From assembly GCA_964036315.1 (NCBI GenBank), contig OZ038485.1, forward strand, positions 96,041,575 through 96,105,574: a DNA stretch of 64,000 bases, in the 5' to 3' direction. This document shows, one piece after another, positions 36,951 to 47,689 of this stretch. The DNA comes from Acanthosepion esculentum (lineage: Eukaryota; Mollusca; Cephalopoda; Sepiida; Sepiidae). Position numbers and translations under genes: made by a program. Position 1 is the stretch's first letter, and each line of letters opens with the position of its first letter. The notes under the pieces were generated by a model, which saw nothing but the letters and a program-made list of their open reading frames with translations, made no database searches and was not told where the DNA came from.

Positions 36951-37690
36951 ATTTAATGATAAACATATATCTATCTGACTTTTCCTAGGCCAGTGTTTTC
37001 TTGATACTTCCTGTTATATATCTCTTGTAATTTCAATTTTGTTAATGATGGGAGGGTGTGAAAGTAGGAGAGATCAATTGGTATTTATGAATGTCACCAA
37101 TACTTTATGATAGCTCCTTTTGCACTTGTAGTAATGTGGTTTGAGTAAATAATATTATTATAGTTTTGAGCTAGATAGAAGTAACCATCTGAGGTGAAAT
37201 TTTCTATGGTAGTGAGTATTGTGAATAAAATTGACCTGTGAGATGTCTCAATTTCGCATATAAGATGTAGGGAGTTTTTTAATCTAAAGCGCATTTTCTG
37301 TTTTCAAATATTGTAATTCCTGTTTTTGTAAATAGCCATTTGTTAAAACAACATTGCTAAAACAAATCTTTTCTGTTGTCATTGAAAACAATAGAAAAAA
37401 AACTTGTTTTAACAATTCTTACGAATTTTCACCTGTTTTCCTGCAAGATAATTTAAAGTTTTGTTCCAATGTATGTTTTCATATATCCTAACAACTTTCA
37501 ACCATCATCAGCTATTTACAAGAATGGAAATTGCCATATCTGATAGTGTAAAAATTTTTTATATGTTCTAATTTTGTTTTTAAGTAGTCAAGATTGGTAA
37601 TATTAGAATTCAAAACATTCAAAAAATTTTTAATTCATTGTACATTACAACATAGCAAAATATTTTAAACACATATATTTTTCTTTTTAG
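36951..37690. other. No feature seen
   Basis: AT-rich intron sequence leading to the FHA exon 2 acceptor. Confidence 0.5.
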
Positions 37691-37742
37691 GAAGGAAAAA
37701 CTCTTATTGGTGGAGAAAGCGCAGAAAGAGATCAGGATATTG
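37691..37742 (+). CDS. KIF16B-like: Kinesin-3 FHA domain exon 2, with Gly-Gly at the usual Gly-Arg
   Basis: A 52-nt exon from acceptor tctttttag to donor gtaagt, entering in phase 0 and leaving in phase 1. It reads EGKTLIGGESAERDQDI plus the first base of a Val codon. This is the FHA strand and loop that usually carries an invariant Gly-Arg (VGR in KIF1A and KIF16B). Here the codons are GGT GGA, giving Gly-Gly. In canonical FHA domains the Arg contacts phosphothreonine peptides. The rest of the motif (D-Q-D-I-V-L) matches the family. The substitution differs from AGA by a single base, so polymorphism or sequence error is possible. Confidence 0.92.
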
Positions 37743-37810
37743 GTAAGTAAAATATTTCTGTTGATAAAATTATATTTAATAAACAAGTTTAAGTGTCAAT
37801 CTTAATTTAG

Positions 37811-37815
<5 letters not shown>

Positions 37816-37841
<26 letters not shown>
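37816..37841. repeat. (TA)n microsatellite
   Basis: About 13 TA units, 70 bases after an exon. Confidence 0.93.
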
Positions 37842-37905
37842 CAAATAAATAAAGATAACAAGAAATTATTTTTTTTTTTTTAAATTTTGCTCTCCTATAT
37901 TGAAT

Positions 37906-38165
37906 GAGGCACAGTGGAATAATGGATAGCGGCTTGGGTTGAGGAATCAAAGAGCTGAGTTCGAATTCCAGTCCCATCCATTACATTCACTTACGTGCTA
38001 ATACCCTTGAGAAAGGTATGAATCCTCTTCTTCCCCCATCTATGGGTAAATAGCAGGACAGACCGGGTTCTATAGCCTTGGATAGCAACTGGTCTACCAC
38101 AGATAGAAATGGCAACCTACTGCGGGGAAAAATCCGCCTTGTCAGTCATGTATTGAAAGATAGCC
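37906..38165 (+). mobile_element. tRNA-derived SINE, nearly full length
   Basis: gcacagtggaataatggata (A box) and gagttcgaattccagtccca (B box), then attcacttacgtgctaatac, ctatgggtaaatagcaggac and ggcaacctactgcggggaaa. Confidence 0.9.
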
Positions 38166-38199
38166 TTCCTGCATCAAACGTCTAAGGTTGGGGGACTTG

Positions 38200-38790
38200 T
38201 ATTATTATCCTGTAGTATGCCAATCATACAAGCACATACAATATATTAAGGATAACTTAGACATATTGAAGGCAAGCGGGACAAAGCAAGTACCCAACCT
38301 AACAAGCTTGTGTAAATGGATGGCAAAACAGGGAATATGTTGACTGATTAATTCATTTTCTGTGGCTTATCAACCTTTTGCAGGTTATTTAAAGCCAGAA
38401 AATATTTTAGATTCTAAGAATTTTTTTTTTATAGATATTAATGATTTAGTGATATAAGTCTTACTAATTAACCTATAGCTGGGGGAACAAGAGGCGGATT
38501 CTCCAAGTGAATATAACAAACCCAATTGGAATTGGAACTTGGCTCTCCGATTAATAATTCCAAGCCATTATCCATTACACCACCTGCATATCCAAGCTCA
38601 AGTGGCCATAAATCTAGGTACTGATCAGGCTTAACATTGCTTGATAATCGCATGGGAACTGGCATTTCAATGTGATATGGTTGTAAGAAAAATAGAACAG
38701 AAAGCATAGTAAAAAGATAAAATTTGTCAAGAGCTACAAAGAATAAGAAGTTGTGGAGAGCCATGATTGTTCACATCATGAAGGCACATG
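38200..38790 (+). pseudogene. LINE endonuclease-RT C-terminus split by a SINE
   Basis: Left part (to about 38345) carries the caagcttgtgtaaatggatg (LCKWM) block; right part (38690-38790) carries gagctacaaagaataagaag and gagagccatgatt. The 5S-tRNA SINE lies between them. Confidence 0.75.
38345..38690 (-). mobile_element. Chimeric 5S rRNA-tRNA SINE (reverse)
   Basis: Read on the - strand: cttacaaccatatcacattg, agcaatgttaagcctgatca and gtacctagat (5S part), then gcaggtggtgtaatggataa and aagttccaattcc (tRNA part), then the tail ctaaaatattttctggcttt. Inserted inside a LINE tail. Confidence 0.85.
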
Positions 38791-38959
38791 ATGCATAGGA
38801 GGGAGAGCGCTATGCAAACCTGTATGCTTCAGAAATAAAAATAACCACCAGCACATGTTCTGACAGATTCTAGTGATAGTCGAGAGGTAATAACAGATGG
38901 ACTAATGTTTGCACTGTAAAATGTTGAATCTGGTAAAGCAAAGATGTCTTAATAATATC

Positions 38960-39149
38960 CTTTTTTTTGAAAGAATTCCATAAAGGATCAGCACAGCTAT
39001 TTGAAGACTTTGGCAACTGTATATAAATTATTCTCAAAAGTAGTTACTCACACCCTAGTTGAAAATCATCCATTCAAACAGGTAGGTTTCAGGAGCAGCT
39101 ATTCAACAATAGACCATTTATAAGCAATAGTTGGAAAACGGAATATAGC
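38960..39149 (+). pseudogene. LINE RT fragment, left of the LTR element
   Basis: Frames give FHKGSAQLFEDFGN, then TLVENHPFKQVGFRSSYSTI and DH, matching the LINE RT block (E..QAGFR..YST.DHI). The same ORF resumes at 42912, so the LTR element interrupted it. Confidence 0.75.
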
Positions 39150-39257
39150 TGTAGTGATGTGTAAATTAGTTTCTGCATAAAAGGCAGTATTGCTATACCT
39201 ACGGGAGAGTCATCTTCTCTTGACGAGACCTCATCTGTCAGAATACCTATCATAACA
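39150..39257 (+). repeat. 5' LTR of Ty3/Gypsy-type element
   Basis: Starts tgtagtgatgtgtaaattag, includes ctgcataaaaggcagtattg and ends ...tatcataaca. Matches 42789-42911 along its length. The 3' boundary is uncertain by about 15 bases. The ataaaaggca stretch may act as a TATA-like site. Confidence 0.8.
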
Positions 39258-40249
39258 ATATGGCATTGTCAATTGGTTACTTAACCATGTTGGAGGATCC
39301 TGAGTATGTTGAGACCTGGCTTAGGTGTTCCGCAGCATTGGCTAGAGTAAAGAAGTTAAAGGACACCAAAGCTAGTGGAGGAGAAAAATGAAGTTATGGA
39401 TTTGTTTTTGGCCTTAGCCAGGTGTGAGGTCATAAAAGAAATCTCCGCCATGATCTACTGCAAAGTCTTGGAAGATTTAACATGAAGAAATTGCTGCCAT
39501 CATAAAAGCAAATGTATGACAAAAAACAAGATTGGTCATAGCAGAAAGAACTAAATTTTCTTGAAAGTAGATAGAGACCGGACAAAACTATTATGCAACA
39601 TGTACAGTGATTGAAAGAAGCATTGAGATATTGCGAGTTTGAAAGAATGAGTTTGGAACAAATGTCTATCGAAGACAAGCTAATTGTACTAAGACTAATT
39701 GAAGGAATGTTTGACAGCTTGCATGAGCATAAAATTCTAGAGTGGCTTTAAGCTCATAATATGAATCTGGAAGCATGTGTGGAGTTCATACAACAATTGG
39801 AATTGATTGAAGAATTTAATGCCTTCCAAGGCAATATGGAGACTTGCATTGCTACTAAAGGCTTAACTGTATGCAGATATTGCAATAAAGAACATGAAAA
39901 GAGCAAAAATAATTGTTCAGCCTTTGGAATGGTGTTTTAAGTGTAAAAACAGGAATCATTTCCAGATTGAAGGCACATTTGAGACAAAAAATATTCAAGA
40001 TTATACCCATCATAGTGGTGGAAATCATCAGAAGCCACAGTCTTTTAGGAATTGATGTATTAAGAGTGGATACATTGAAGCTAGTAAATTCCATGAAGTC
40101 TGTAGAATATTGGATTATTAAGGGGATACGAGGCAAATATTCAGCTTTAAGAAAGCAGTCAGCTCGTGTATTTTTAAGCCTGAAAAGTTCTTGTTCACAT
40201 GCTATGCTTGGTGATTGCTAATCTGAACAAAATGATAGAACAAGGAATA

Positions 40250-40900
40250 TTAGAAAATGTCAGCCAGAGTGGTAACAATTGGCCTTCACCCATTGTGGCG
40301 ATATGCAAGCCCAATGGAGATTTAAGAATTTATGGTGATTATAAGGTGGGCGTGAATCACTAGATCTGTTTGGATTCATTCTCATTGCCAAACATTTAAA
40401 CAGCATGACCTTAACTCGGCATATAATCAGATGAAAAATGATAGCAAGTTTCAAGAAGTCACCACAATGAACACCCCTATTGGATTACTAAGATGGACTT
40501 GTCTGCTGTTTGGAGTAAAAACCTCAAATCACATTTTCCAAAAAGGCATTGAAAATGTTTTAGTGGGAATTAAAAATATAGTTGTATATCAGGACGACAT
40601 TAGTATTGGTGCGTGAAGTAAAGAAGAGCTCAAAATTAAAATGGTGCAAGTTTTGAGAAAATTAAATAGTGTGGAGTATGACAATTGTGATAAATGCGAC
40701 TTTAATTGTGAAAAACAATTTTGTGCCTAGGATATCAAATATCCAAAGATGATATATTACTGGATAATAAACTCATTAACAAGATATCAAAGATAGCTGC
40801 ATCCAGAAATAAAAAAAAAGAATCTTCTTTAGAATTAATCAATTTCTATAACAGATATTTACTGTGATATAGTAACCTTGTGGAACCATTTAATGAAATA
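40250..40900 (+). pseudogene. Ty3/Gypsy reverse transcriptase, broken
   Basis: Pieces: NWPSPIVAICKPNGDLRIYG(D), then VVYQDDISIG (the YxDD catalytic box) and LVEPFNEIRKKNTEFQWTKR. Interrupted by several stops and frameshifts. Confidence 0.85.
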
Positions 40901-40979
40901 AGAAAGAAGAATACCGAATTTCAATGGACAAAAAGACAGATTACTTTCAAAACTTAGGAAAGACACTCATAAACTAGTT

Positions 40980-41290
40980 GTTATAATCTTCAACCCAGCA
41001 AAAGAATTGATATTAACTACAGATGCCAGTGACTGTGCTATAGCTGTAATATTGTCACAGGAGGATCACCTTGTAATATACTTATCTAGAAATCTAACAT
41101 CACAAGAGGTGAATTATTCAAATATTGAAAAGGGAGACATTGGTGATTGCGTAGAGCATGGAAAGAGCAAGAAATATTGTGCTGGGAAAGAAATTTCTAT
41201 TAAAATCTGATCATAAGCCTTTGGAATTTATTTTCAACCCCAGAAGAGAGTTGCCAATGGTCACATCTGCCAGGATATTAAGATAGGCAA
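40980..41290 (+). pseudogene. Ty3/Gypsy RNase H, broken
   Basis: LILTTDASDCAIAVILSQED, then HLVIYLSRNLTSQEVNYSNI and EK, with the first catalytic Asp in TTDAS and the Glu position in the N-Y-S-x-I-E-K block. A frameshift near 41140 breaks the domain. Confidence 0.88.
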
Positions 41291-41479
41291 TTAAGCTTAT
41301 GGCGCTTGACTTTGACATTGTATATATTAAAAGAAATACTATTTCGCGTGTGGATGCATTATTTTGGTTAAATTTTGAGAGTAGAAATGTTGAAGCAAGT
41401 GAAAATTGTGAGGTTATAACTTTGCACTTGATAGAAACGGACATATTACCCCTAAATCAGCTTAGGTTGAGAATTAGCA

Positions 41480-42310
41480 GGATCCAATGTTGAACAGAAT
41501 TGTGGATAGAATAAAGAGGAATACATGGAGTAATTACTCTATGACTGAGAGGCCTTATAAAGAATCAAGACATAAATTAACAATAGAAAAAGGAATTATA
41601 TGTAATGAAGATATCATAGTACCTCCACAGTCTCTGAGAAAATAAGTAATTAAAGCCATGCACGATGATATACATGGAGGCATATTGGCTCTGCAAATGA
41701 GATTAAAGTTGCAAGCATGGTGGCCAGGCTATTTGAGAAACATTGAAGAATATGTTAAAAAATGCCCAAAGTGTGCAGAAATAAAGAACTTTAGACAAAC
41801 TAAAATTCACTCTTGGCCAAAGGAAATAGAACCGTGGACACGAGTACATATGGATCATGCCTACATTAAAGGCATAGGACAATTTCTGATATTAGTCAAC
41901 TTGTATTCAGGTTGACCTGAAGTTATTAAAGTTGCAGATAGAAAAGCCACTACTATGAAGTGGGTGTTGAAGATAGCATTTTCAAGAAATGGAGTTCCAA
42001 AAACCTTAGTCTCCGACAATGCACCTTAGGTTTGTGAAGAAAGATTATGTGCGTGGTTAAAACATATTGCCTGCAGTCCATAGAAAACACCACCTTACCA
42101 CCCACAGTCAAAATAGAATTGTAGAGAGAATGGTTCAAATGGTAAAAATGGGATTAAACGCATTCTCTCCAATGGATTGTGATATAGAGAGTTATTTACC
42201 TAAACTACTCATAAGTTATAGAGCTATTCTGCATGCAGGCAGAAGACAAAACCCATCCGCATTGATAAGAAGACAAATAAGAGCTGATTACCATGTCATT
42301 TGCAACGAAT
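41480..42310 (+). pseudogene. Ty3/Gypsy integrase, broken
   Basis: HHCC zinc region MHDDIHGGILALQMRLKLQA ... CPKCAEIK; core Asp in HMDHAY, second Asp in SDNAP, and the Glu in RIVERMVQ. In-frame stops at about 41645, 41913 and 42028 inactivate it. Confidence 0.9.
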
Positions 42311-42788
42311 GAAAGTGTGTGGTACAGAAAAAAAAACAAGGATTCAAGTCCTGAAACGGTTAATTTTGTGTTGCAAGAGAGATTTAACACGGATGTGTTA
42401 ACAAAGAATGGACACTGTATACTGGCCCATAAAGACCAATTTAGAACCACAAGAGAGCATGAAGTTATGGAAGAGGAAGCAGAAGAACAGACAACACAAA
42501 AAAGGATGAATGAATTCAGTATTGAGAGTGATCAGGAAGACCACCAGAGATATGAAAGTGAAGAACAGATGAAGGAGGAGAGAATGAGTTTATCCAGTAG
42601 TAGTGAGGAATAATCTGGGGAGGAGAGTGATTTTAGGTATCATGATGATTCAAATGAGGAGAATCAGTTAAAACCTAGATCTTTTATAAAAAGGCATAAA
42701 GAAACTCGCTCTGCGAGATTGATTATGTCTCTCAGGGTTGTTTGTAAAAATTCAACTAAAGGTATAAAGCCTCTAAGGTTCAGGGAGG

Positions 42789-42911
42789 TGTAGTTATGTG
42801 TAAATTAGGTTCTGCATAAAAGGCAGTATTGCTATACCTATGGGAGATTTATCTTCTCTTGATGAGACTACATCTATCAGAGAGAATATCTATCATAATA
42901 GCAGTATAACA
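42789..42911 (+). repeat. 3' LTR of Ty3/Gypsy-type element
   Basis: tgtagttatgtgtaaattag, ctgcataaaaggcagtattg, to ...agcagtataaca. About 85-90% similar to the 5' LTR by eye, so the insertion is old. Confidence 0.8.
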
Positions 42912-43090
42912 AACCCCTTTTGCTTTTCCCAATGAAAAGGCTTTTGACTCAGTTGAACACTTAGCAGTTTTTAACTCACAAAGAGAGCAGAGTATTAATG
43001 AAAGTTATACAAAAGTTATTGACAATATATTTGACAAAATTCCTGCAAAAATTGAGGAAAATAGTACATTTTTATCGAATTCATTTTAGC
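42912..43090 (+). pseudogene. LINE RT fragment, right of the LTR element
   Basis: FPNEKAFDSVEHLAVFNSQR, then EQSINESYTKVIDNIFDKIP: the EKAFDSV block of LINE RT, directly following the part at 38960-39149 in a normal ORF2. Confidence 0.85.
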
Positions 43091-43191
43091 AAGCAAATGT
43101 ATATATTTTCATTCACTGTTTAAGCAAAAGAAAATGTTTTATACACAACACACACTAGTTAACTGTTTCTCTTTTTTTTTTATATTTTCAG

Positions 43192-43329
43192 TTTTGTCTG
43201 GTCCAAGTATTCAACCTGAACACTGTTTTATTCAACATGTTAATGGTGATGTTGTCTTACACCCCAATCGAGGTGCTACTTGCACGATAAATGGGATTGA
43301 AATCAAGCAGCCCACCAAATTAACTCAAG
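43192..43329 (+). CDS. KIF16B-like: Kinesin-3 FHA domain exon 3
   Basis: A 138-nt exon, phase 1-1, acceptor tatattttcag, donor gtaagt. With the previous exon it gives (V)LSGPSIQPEHCFIQ, then a segment containing GDVVLHPNRGATCTINGIEI, then KQPTKLTQ(G). The EHC motif and the NG turn are conserved FHA elements: KIF16B has SEHC and VNG in the same order, and the following L-x-QG is also shared. It forms the central beta sandwich. The reading frame is open throughout, and both joins restore expected family residues. The intron on its left holds the LTR retroelement, LINE and SINEs; the intron on its right holds the histone-type stem-loop and a Tc1 relic. Confidence 0.94.
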
Positions 43330-44340
43330 GTAAGTTTTAAATCATGACCCTCCAGTATATATATCATATATATATATATAATGACCCTCCATATAGGTTA
43401 GTATTTTTACTATTTTCTTGAGTATTGCATTGGTATTAATTTGAGTGTTTTAAATGGACAGGTAAATCTGCACTAGATAACCTCCTACCAGACCTGCTAT
43501 CATAACTAGGATATGCAAAGGTGTGTGTATTTGCATATGTATGAAACATGCTGAAAAGTTCTAGACCTGACCAACTTCTCAAAATATTACCAAAAATAAT
43601 ATTTTTAAAGCACTTAGTTGAACTGAACTGAGAACTTTTCTGCACCCTATCATATATAATAAAGAAATTCATTTTGAATGCAAAAATTAAATCTGCATAT
43701 TAAAAATGCAGTCTAGCTTAAGCAACTAACAAAAAAAATGTAAAATGAAACAAAGATTTGTTAAATATTTTACAGTTCTCAAGAATTCTACCAATTTTGT
43801 TAAATTGAAATGTCTTTTTCTATATTATATCCAAACAGAAAATTTTAAGCAAACTCGGAACTAATTCTTGTGTAAAAATTATGCAACTCTAATATTGGTC
43901 ATAATTCTAAGTTACTTATTAAAAAAATTCTTGTATATCCTTGGTTGGGCTTAGAACTTTACAAGACTATCTCATCTATATCTATGATTATCAAAATTTA
44001 TGTGTGTGTGTGATTGGATGTTGTTTGTGTTTCCAGTTTTCATCTGATTTTGATGAAATTTTTTTTGTTTGATAGATATTTCTTCAGTGCCAGTTTTGAG
44101 CTCAAATTGGCTGGAAAAAATTACAACCTTGAAGGTGAAAAAAAAAAAAAAAAAAGATTTTTTTCACTTTGCGCAAAAATCAAAGGCAAAATTTAATGTC
44201 TGTGAAAAACAGTGTACAATCAATTTAGAGAGTTGAAATCTAACGTAAAATATTATTAGAATTATAAAAAAAAATAAATAAAAATTATCATATATTATTA
44301 TTATTATGACGTTCCATAGAAGAGATTCCTTCCTTGCAAG
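43330..44340. other. No gene seen
   Basis: Intron sequence: short (TA)n at 43358-43380, A-runs near 44140. No recognised element. Confidence 0.5.
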
Positions 44341-44352
44341 ATTGAGAATGCA

Positions 44353-44378
44353 AAAACGGTTCTTTTCAGAGCCACCCC
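44353..44378 (+). promoter_or_regulatory. Histone mRNA-type 3' stem-loop
   Basis: aaaacggttcttttcagagc followed by cacccc. Stem ggttct (44358-44363), loop tttc, stem agagcc (44368-44373): six base pairs with one G-U, the UUUC loop, the A-rich 5' flank and ACCC 3' flank of metazoan replication-dependent histone mRNAs. No histone reading frame ends upstream on the + strand, so this is an isolated relic or a chance look-alike. Confidence 0.65.
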
Positions 44379-45299
44379 ACCATTCAAATTGTTAACTCCC
44401 CATTTGGGGATGTGCCTCAATTGCACCCAATTGTTGTTACTAATATTGATTTTTGGGTGGGCCGACTTTAAGCTTAAACTGCTCCAATTAAACGGCAAAA
44501 ATTCCCAGTAATGAAATACCCGGTCAGAGATGGGTTATACTGCTAGTATATGATATTCCATATTTTCTTGTGCATAATATGAGAAATTTTAAAGGCAACA
44601 TTGGGGATGGGTCTATTATGCACAAGTATATTGTTAAAGATTTTTACTCAGCTTAACATGTTGGCTTTTACACAACCGACCAGAGAGTCATAGTGGTATA
44701 TCTGCAAGGCTCACATAACACTGTGGTGGGTTATTTTCCAATTTCTTGTCTATGAGGATTATTTGGAGCGAGATACTATGATTGATTACTTATGAGATCA
44801 TGGTACACAAGCACCACATTGTTTTCCAAAAATATTTAAATATTTTTTTTTGTCTTTTATTTTGCTTTCCTCTTGGAATTTCTACTGTTGTTTTTTTTTC
44901 CTTTTTTTTTTTTTTTTTTAATTTCATTTTTTCTTATTTTTACATACCCATAGCTGTATCATGCATTCGTGTGGAACTCGAGGTTGTAAAATGGACTCTG
45001 GTACCAAACAACACACCAGTGGGTCGTGAATAATAAATACTACCTATGATATCCTTGCCACATATATGAAACAATGTTAAAACAAAGTCTCTTGTACCAA
45101 AATTAATTAAGATATAGTGTTGGAACTCTGGGACAACAGTGAGGCTGTGGAACCAACGTATTAAAAAGAAAAACTTTTTACGGGAAACAGCAAAGTTTCT
45201 TTGACAAAATGATTTTTTTTTTTAAATACGCATCTTCAAGGATACTTTAATGTTATCTTTCTAAATGGTGGAAAGTGGGGAAGGATGGGTAGTCTTGGT

Positions 45300-45880
45300 T
45301 TTGTTCAATCTTACTAAATTCTGTCTAATTAAATTTGGGTTTGGTTCTCCTTGGATCTACTCAGGAGTTCACTTACTACTTTGGACATGATTTTTCAATG
45401 CATTTGTTTTTAATTTTCTTAACTTTTCGATCCATCTTCCTGCGAATTTCAACATTTATCATCCAATTAGTAGACTCTTTCCTCTTCATTCCTCTTTTTG
45501 TTTGATTTTGGAGATTTCTGAAGGGAGTGTGACTTTAGATTGTTCCTATGAATTTCATTGCTTATTGTTCATTTAGTGACACGGATTCTTGATGAAAGCA
45601 AATCATCCTGCAACTCTTAACGAGTAACTATTGAATTTTGTTTAATTTGACACATTAATTTCCTCGAAGATTGTGAAGAAATCTTCTGCAGAGCAGCTGT
45701 TCTTTGGTTTTCAACAGTTTTGATTTTTTTATACCTTGCAATGAATGAACTAATGATAAATGGAATATTCAGGTTGTCTGAGATTGTCCTGTAACTTTTA
45801 CCTTCTTTCCAGAGCTTAACAATCAATCTTTTTGCAAATTTGTCAGTTATTTACCTCTTGCTATGATGATAACCTTCTTG
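45300..45880 (-). pseudogene. Tc1-type transposase N-terminus, degenerate
   Basis: The - strand reads MIVKLWKEGKSYRTISDNLN, then IPFIISSFIARYKKIKTVEN and a Lys/Arg-rich block: the HTH DNA-binding region of Tc1 transposases (I..L...G.S...I...L.....TV...I.RYK..G...). Downstream frames decay; the DDE part was not found. Confidence 0.78.
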
Positions 45881-46213
45881 CACGAATATCAATTACAAAA
45901 ATTTGTATTTTTAGGCTAAAAATAACTACTGATAGCATTATTGGAACATTCTACAATATTCCACTTGAATAATCTAGAGTATTAAAGCAATTTAACATTT
46001 TGCTGAAATTTGCATTGTACAAATACTTTTTTCACCCATTAAAATGGATAATGGGATTTTTTTCTATTAAATCAAATTTTTTTTTCTGTTTTCTATGCAT
46101 ATTTAGTTATTATGCATATGTGTACAGTTAATTATATGAGAAATATGTTTATTTATTAGTTGGAAATACAATAAATTAAAAATTTGTACGTGTACGAATA
46201 TTTGTTTCCACCC

Positions 46214-46217
<4 letters not shown>

Positions 46218-46250
<33 letters not shown>
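46218..46250. repeat. (TA)n microsatellite
   Basis: About 16 TA units, left of a foldback element. Confidence 0.95.
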
Positions 46251-46251
<1 letters not shown>

Positions 46252-46285
46252 CATAATGAGAAGCCACGTATACTTTCTTGATATG

Positions 46286-46357
46286 TATATAATATGGAGA
46301 AAACAAATGAAAAGTTGCAAATTAAAAGAAAAAAAATTGAATGTTTTTTTGTGAAAG

Positions 46358-46390
<33 letters not shown>

Positions 46391-46750
46391 TTGATATTTC
46401 AGATCGCCCCGATCTTTCGTCAGAAATTAATTAAATAACTGTATTCAGAAGTTTGTTTTCAATTAGCGTCCGTCGCGAGACGCGGGCGTCACGTGATGTG
46501 GAATGCAACTGTGTTTGAATATTTCTAACGTAAATCTAACGATAATATTTTAGATGTTGTTTAAAAAGGTTTTTTTTAACTCTATCTAAAGAAATTTTTT
46601 AACTAATGAAATATTTATATAGATTTAAAATTCCCAAGTCTTTGTTTAACCCTAGTTTATATGTGTCTAATTTTAAAATCCAGTATTTCTCTTTTTTTCT
46701 GTGTGTGTATTAATTAATTTCTGACGAAAGATTGGGGTGATCTGAAATAT

Positions 46751-46803
<53 letters not shown>

Positions 46804-46870
46804 TAAATTCTTTCACAAAAAAAATTCAATTTTTTTCCTTTTAATTTGCAACTTTTCAGTTGTTTTCTCC

Positions 46871-46881
<11 letters not shown>
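46286..46881. mobile_element. Foldback element with long inverted arms containing (TA)n
   Basis: Left arm 46286-46434 and right arm 46710-46881 are inverses: ataatatggagaaaacaa, aaaagttgcaaattaaaag, then (TA)n, then tttgatatttcagatc and tttcgtcagaaattaattaa. The roughly 275-bp centre holds a short GC-rich patch (gcgtccgtcgcgagacgcgg) unusual here. TA arrays of different length sit in both arms. No coding capacity. Confidence 0.88.
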
Positions 46882-46906
<25 letters not shown>

Positions 46907-47013
46907 CCTAGTTTTTAACGTACATAATACAAATGTTTTAAAATAATTTAATTTTTCTGCATTTTGCTGTTCATTTTACAAATTCTCTAACCATTTGCTT
47001 ATCTCTATTCTAG

Positions 47014-47096
47014 GGGACACAATCCTGATTGGCAAAACACATTTATTCAGGTTCAATAACCCTGCAGAAGCAGCACGGTTGAGAGAATTTAGAAAG
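47014..47096 (+). CDS. KIF16B-like: Kinesin-3 FHA domain exon 4 (C-terminal edge)
   Basis: An 83-nt exon, phase 1 in and phase 0 out; acceptor attctag, donor gtttgt. It encodes (G)DTILIGKTHLFRFNNPAEAA and ends RLREFRK. The G-x-(T/V)-I-L-(I/L)-G-(K/R)-(T/S)-(H/N)-x-FRFN-(H/N)-P-x-EA-A-x-LRE block is nearly diagnostic for kinesin-3 FHA domains and close to the KIF16B version (RTNMFRFNHPKEAAKLRE). It closes the FHA domain. An adjacent MITE-like element with long inverted arms ends about 130 bases upstream, so this exon sits close to mobile DNA without being disrupted. Confidence 0.95.
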
Positions 47097-47689
47097 GTTT
47101 GTCAGTTGCAGTATTTTTTAAAATCTTTTTTTCTTTTAAATTATTGATCTCTGTAGAATAATGAAACAATAAATCCTATAAGTGTAACTTTATAGAACAA
47201 ATACAGTATTGAAAATTTCAAACTTCTTAATGTTAAAGATTCAAGAAATTGTATTTATCAAAGTGAAAAATGATTTAGTTAATTTTAAGTATTGAAACAT
47301 TTTATTACTGTTAAAAATAGAAATATTGTTTTAAAAAATATATATTGTTATCTTGAAAAGAATTTAGTAAAGAGAAATTATCTTTGAGTTAATGCATAAT
47401 TAGTATACATCATTAATAGATATTTGCAGGGCTTGTGCAAGGGTCTTATGACCCCCCCACCACCACCACCTATATATGATATGCTCCCACCCCAATGTAT
47501 GATACGGGCTCCCCCACTCTAATACATCTCAATTTTTATGAGGTAGTATTCATATAAAATGGAAATTTTATTGTAACCTAATTATGTACAATAATGGATC
47601 ATATGCAATATAGGGTAACAATTCAACTTGAAAAATTGAAAATAAATACAGTATATCTAAATATAAATTAAAAAAAGAATAAGATGCAA

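Larger units (their letters stand above)
39258..42788 (+). mobile_element. Degenerate Ty3/Gypsy retrotransposon, internal region
   Basis: Gag-Pol order is preserved on the + strand with many stops and frameshifts: Gag-like WLRCSAALARVKKLKDTKAS (about 39320), a CCHC-like knuckle CRYCNKEHEKSKNNC (about 39880), RT with VVYQDDISIG (about 40580), RNase H, integrase, then a polypurine tract (ttcagggagg) just before the 3' LTR. Short LTRs and this order suit the Mag or a related lineage; the lineage is inferred. Confidence 0.88.

Noticed and set aside
37906..37980. tRNA gene (A and B boxes visible)
   Set aside because: No cloverleaf acceptor stem and it is followed by the same long SINE body at several loci; a SINE head.
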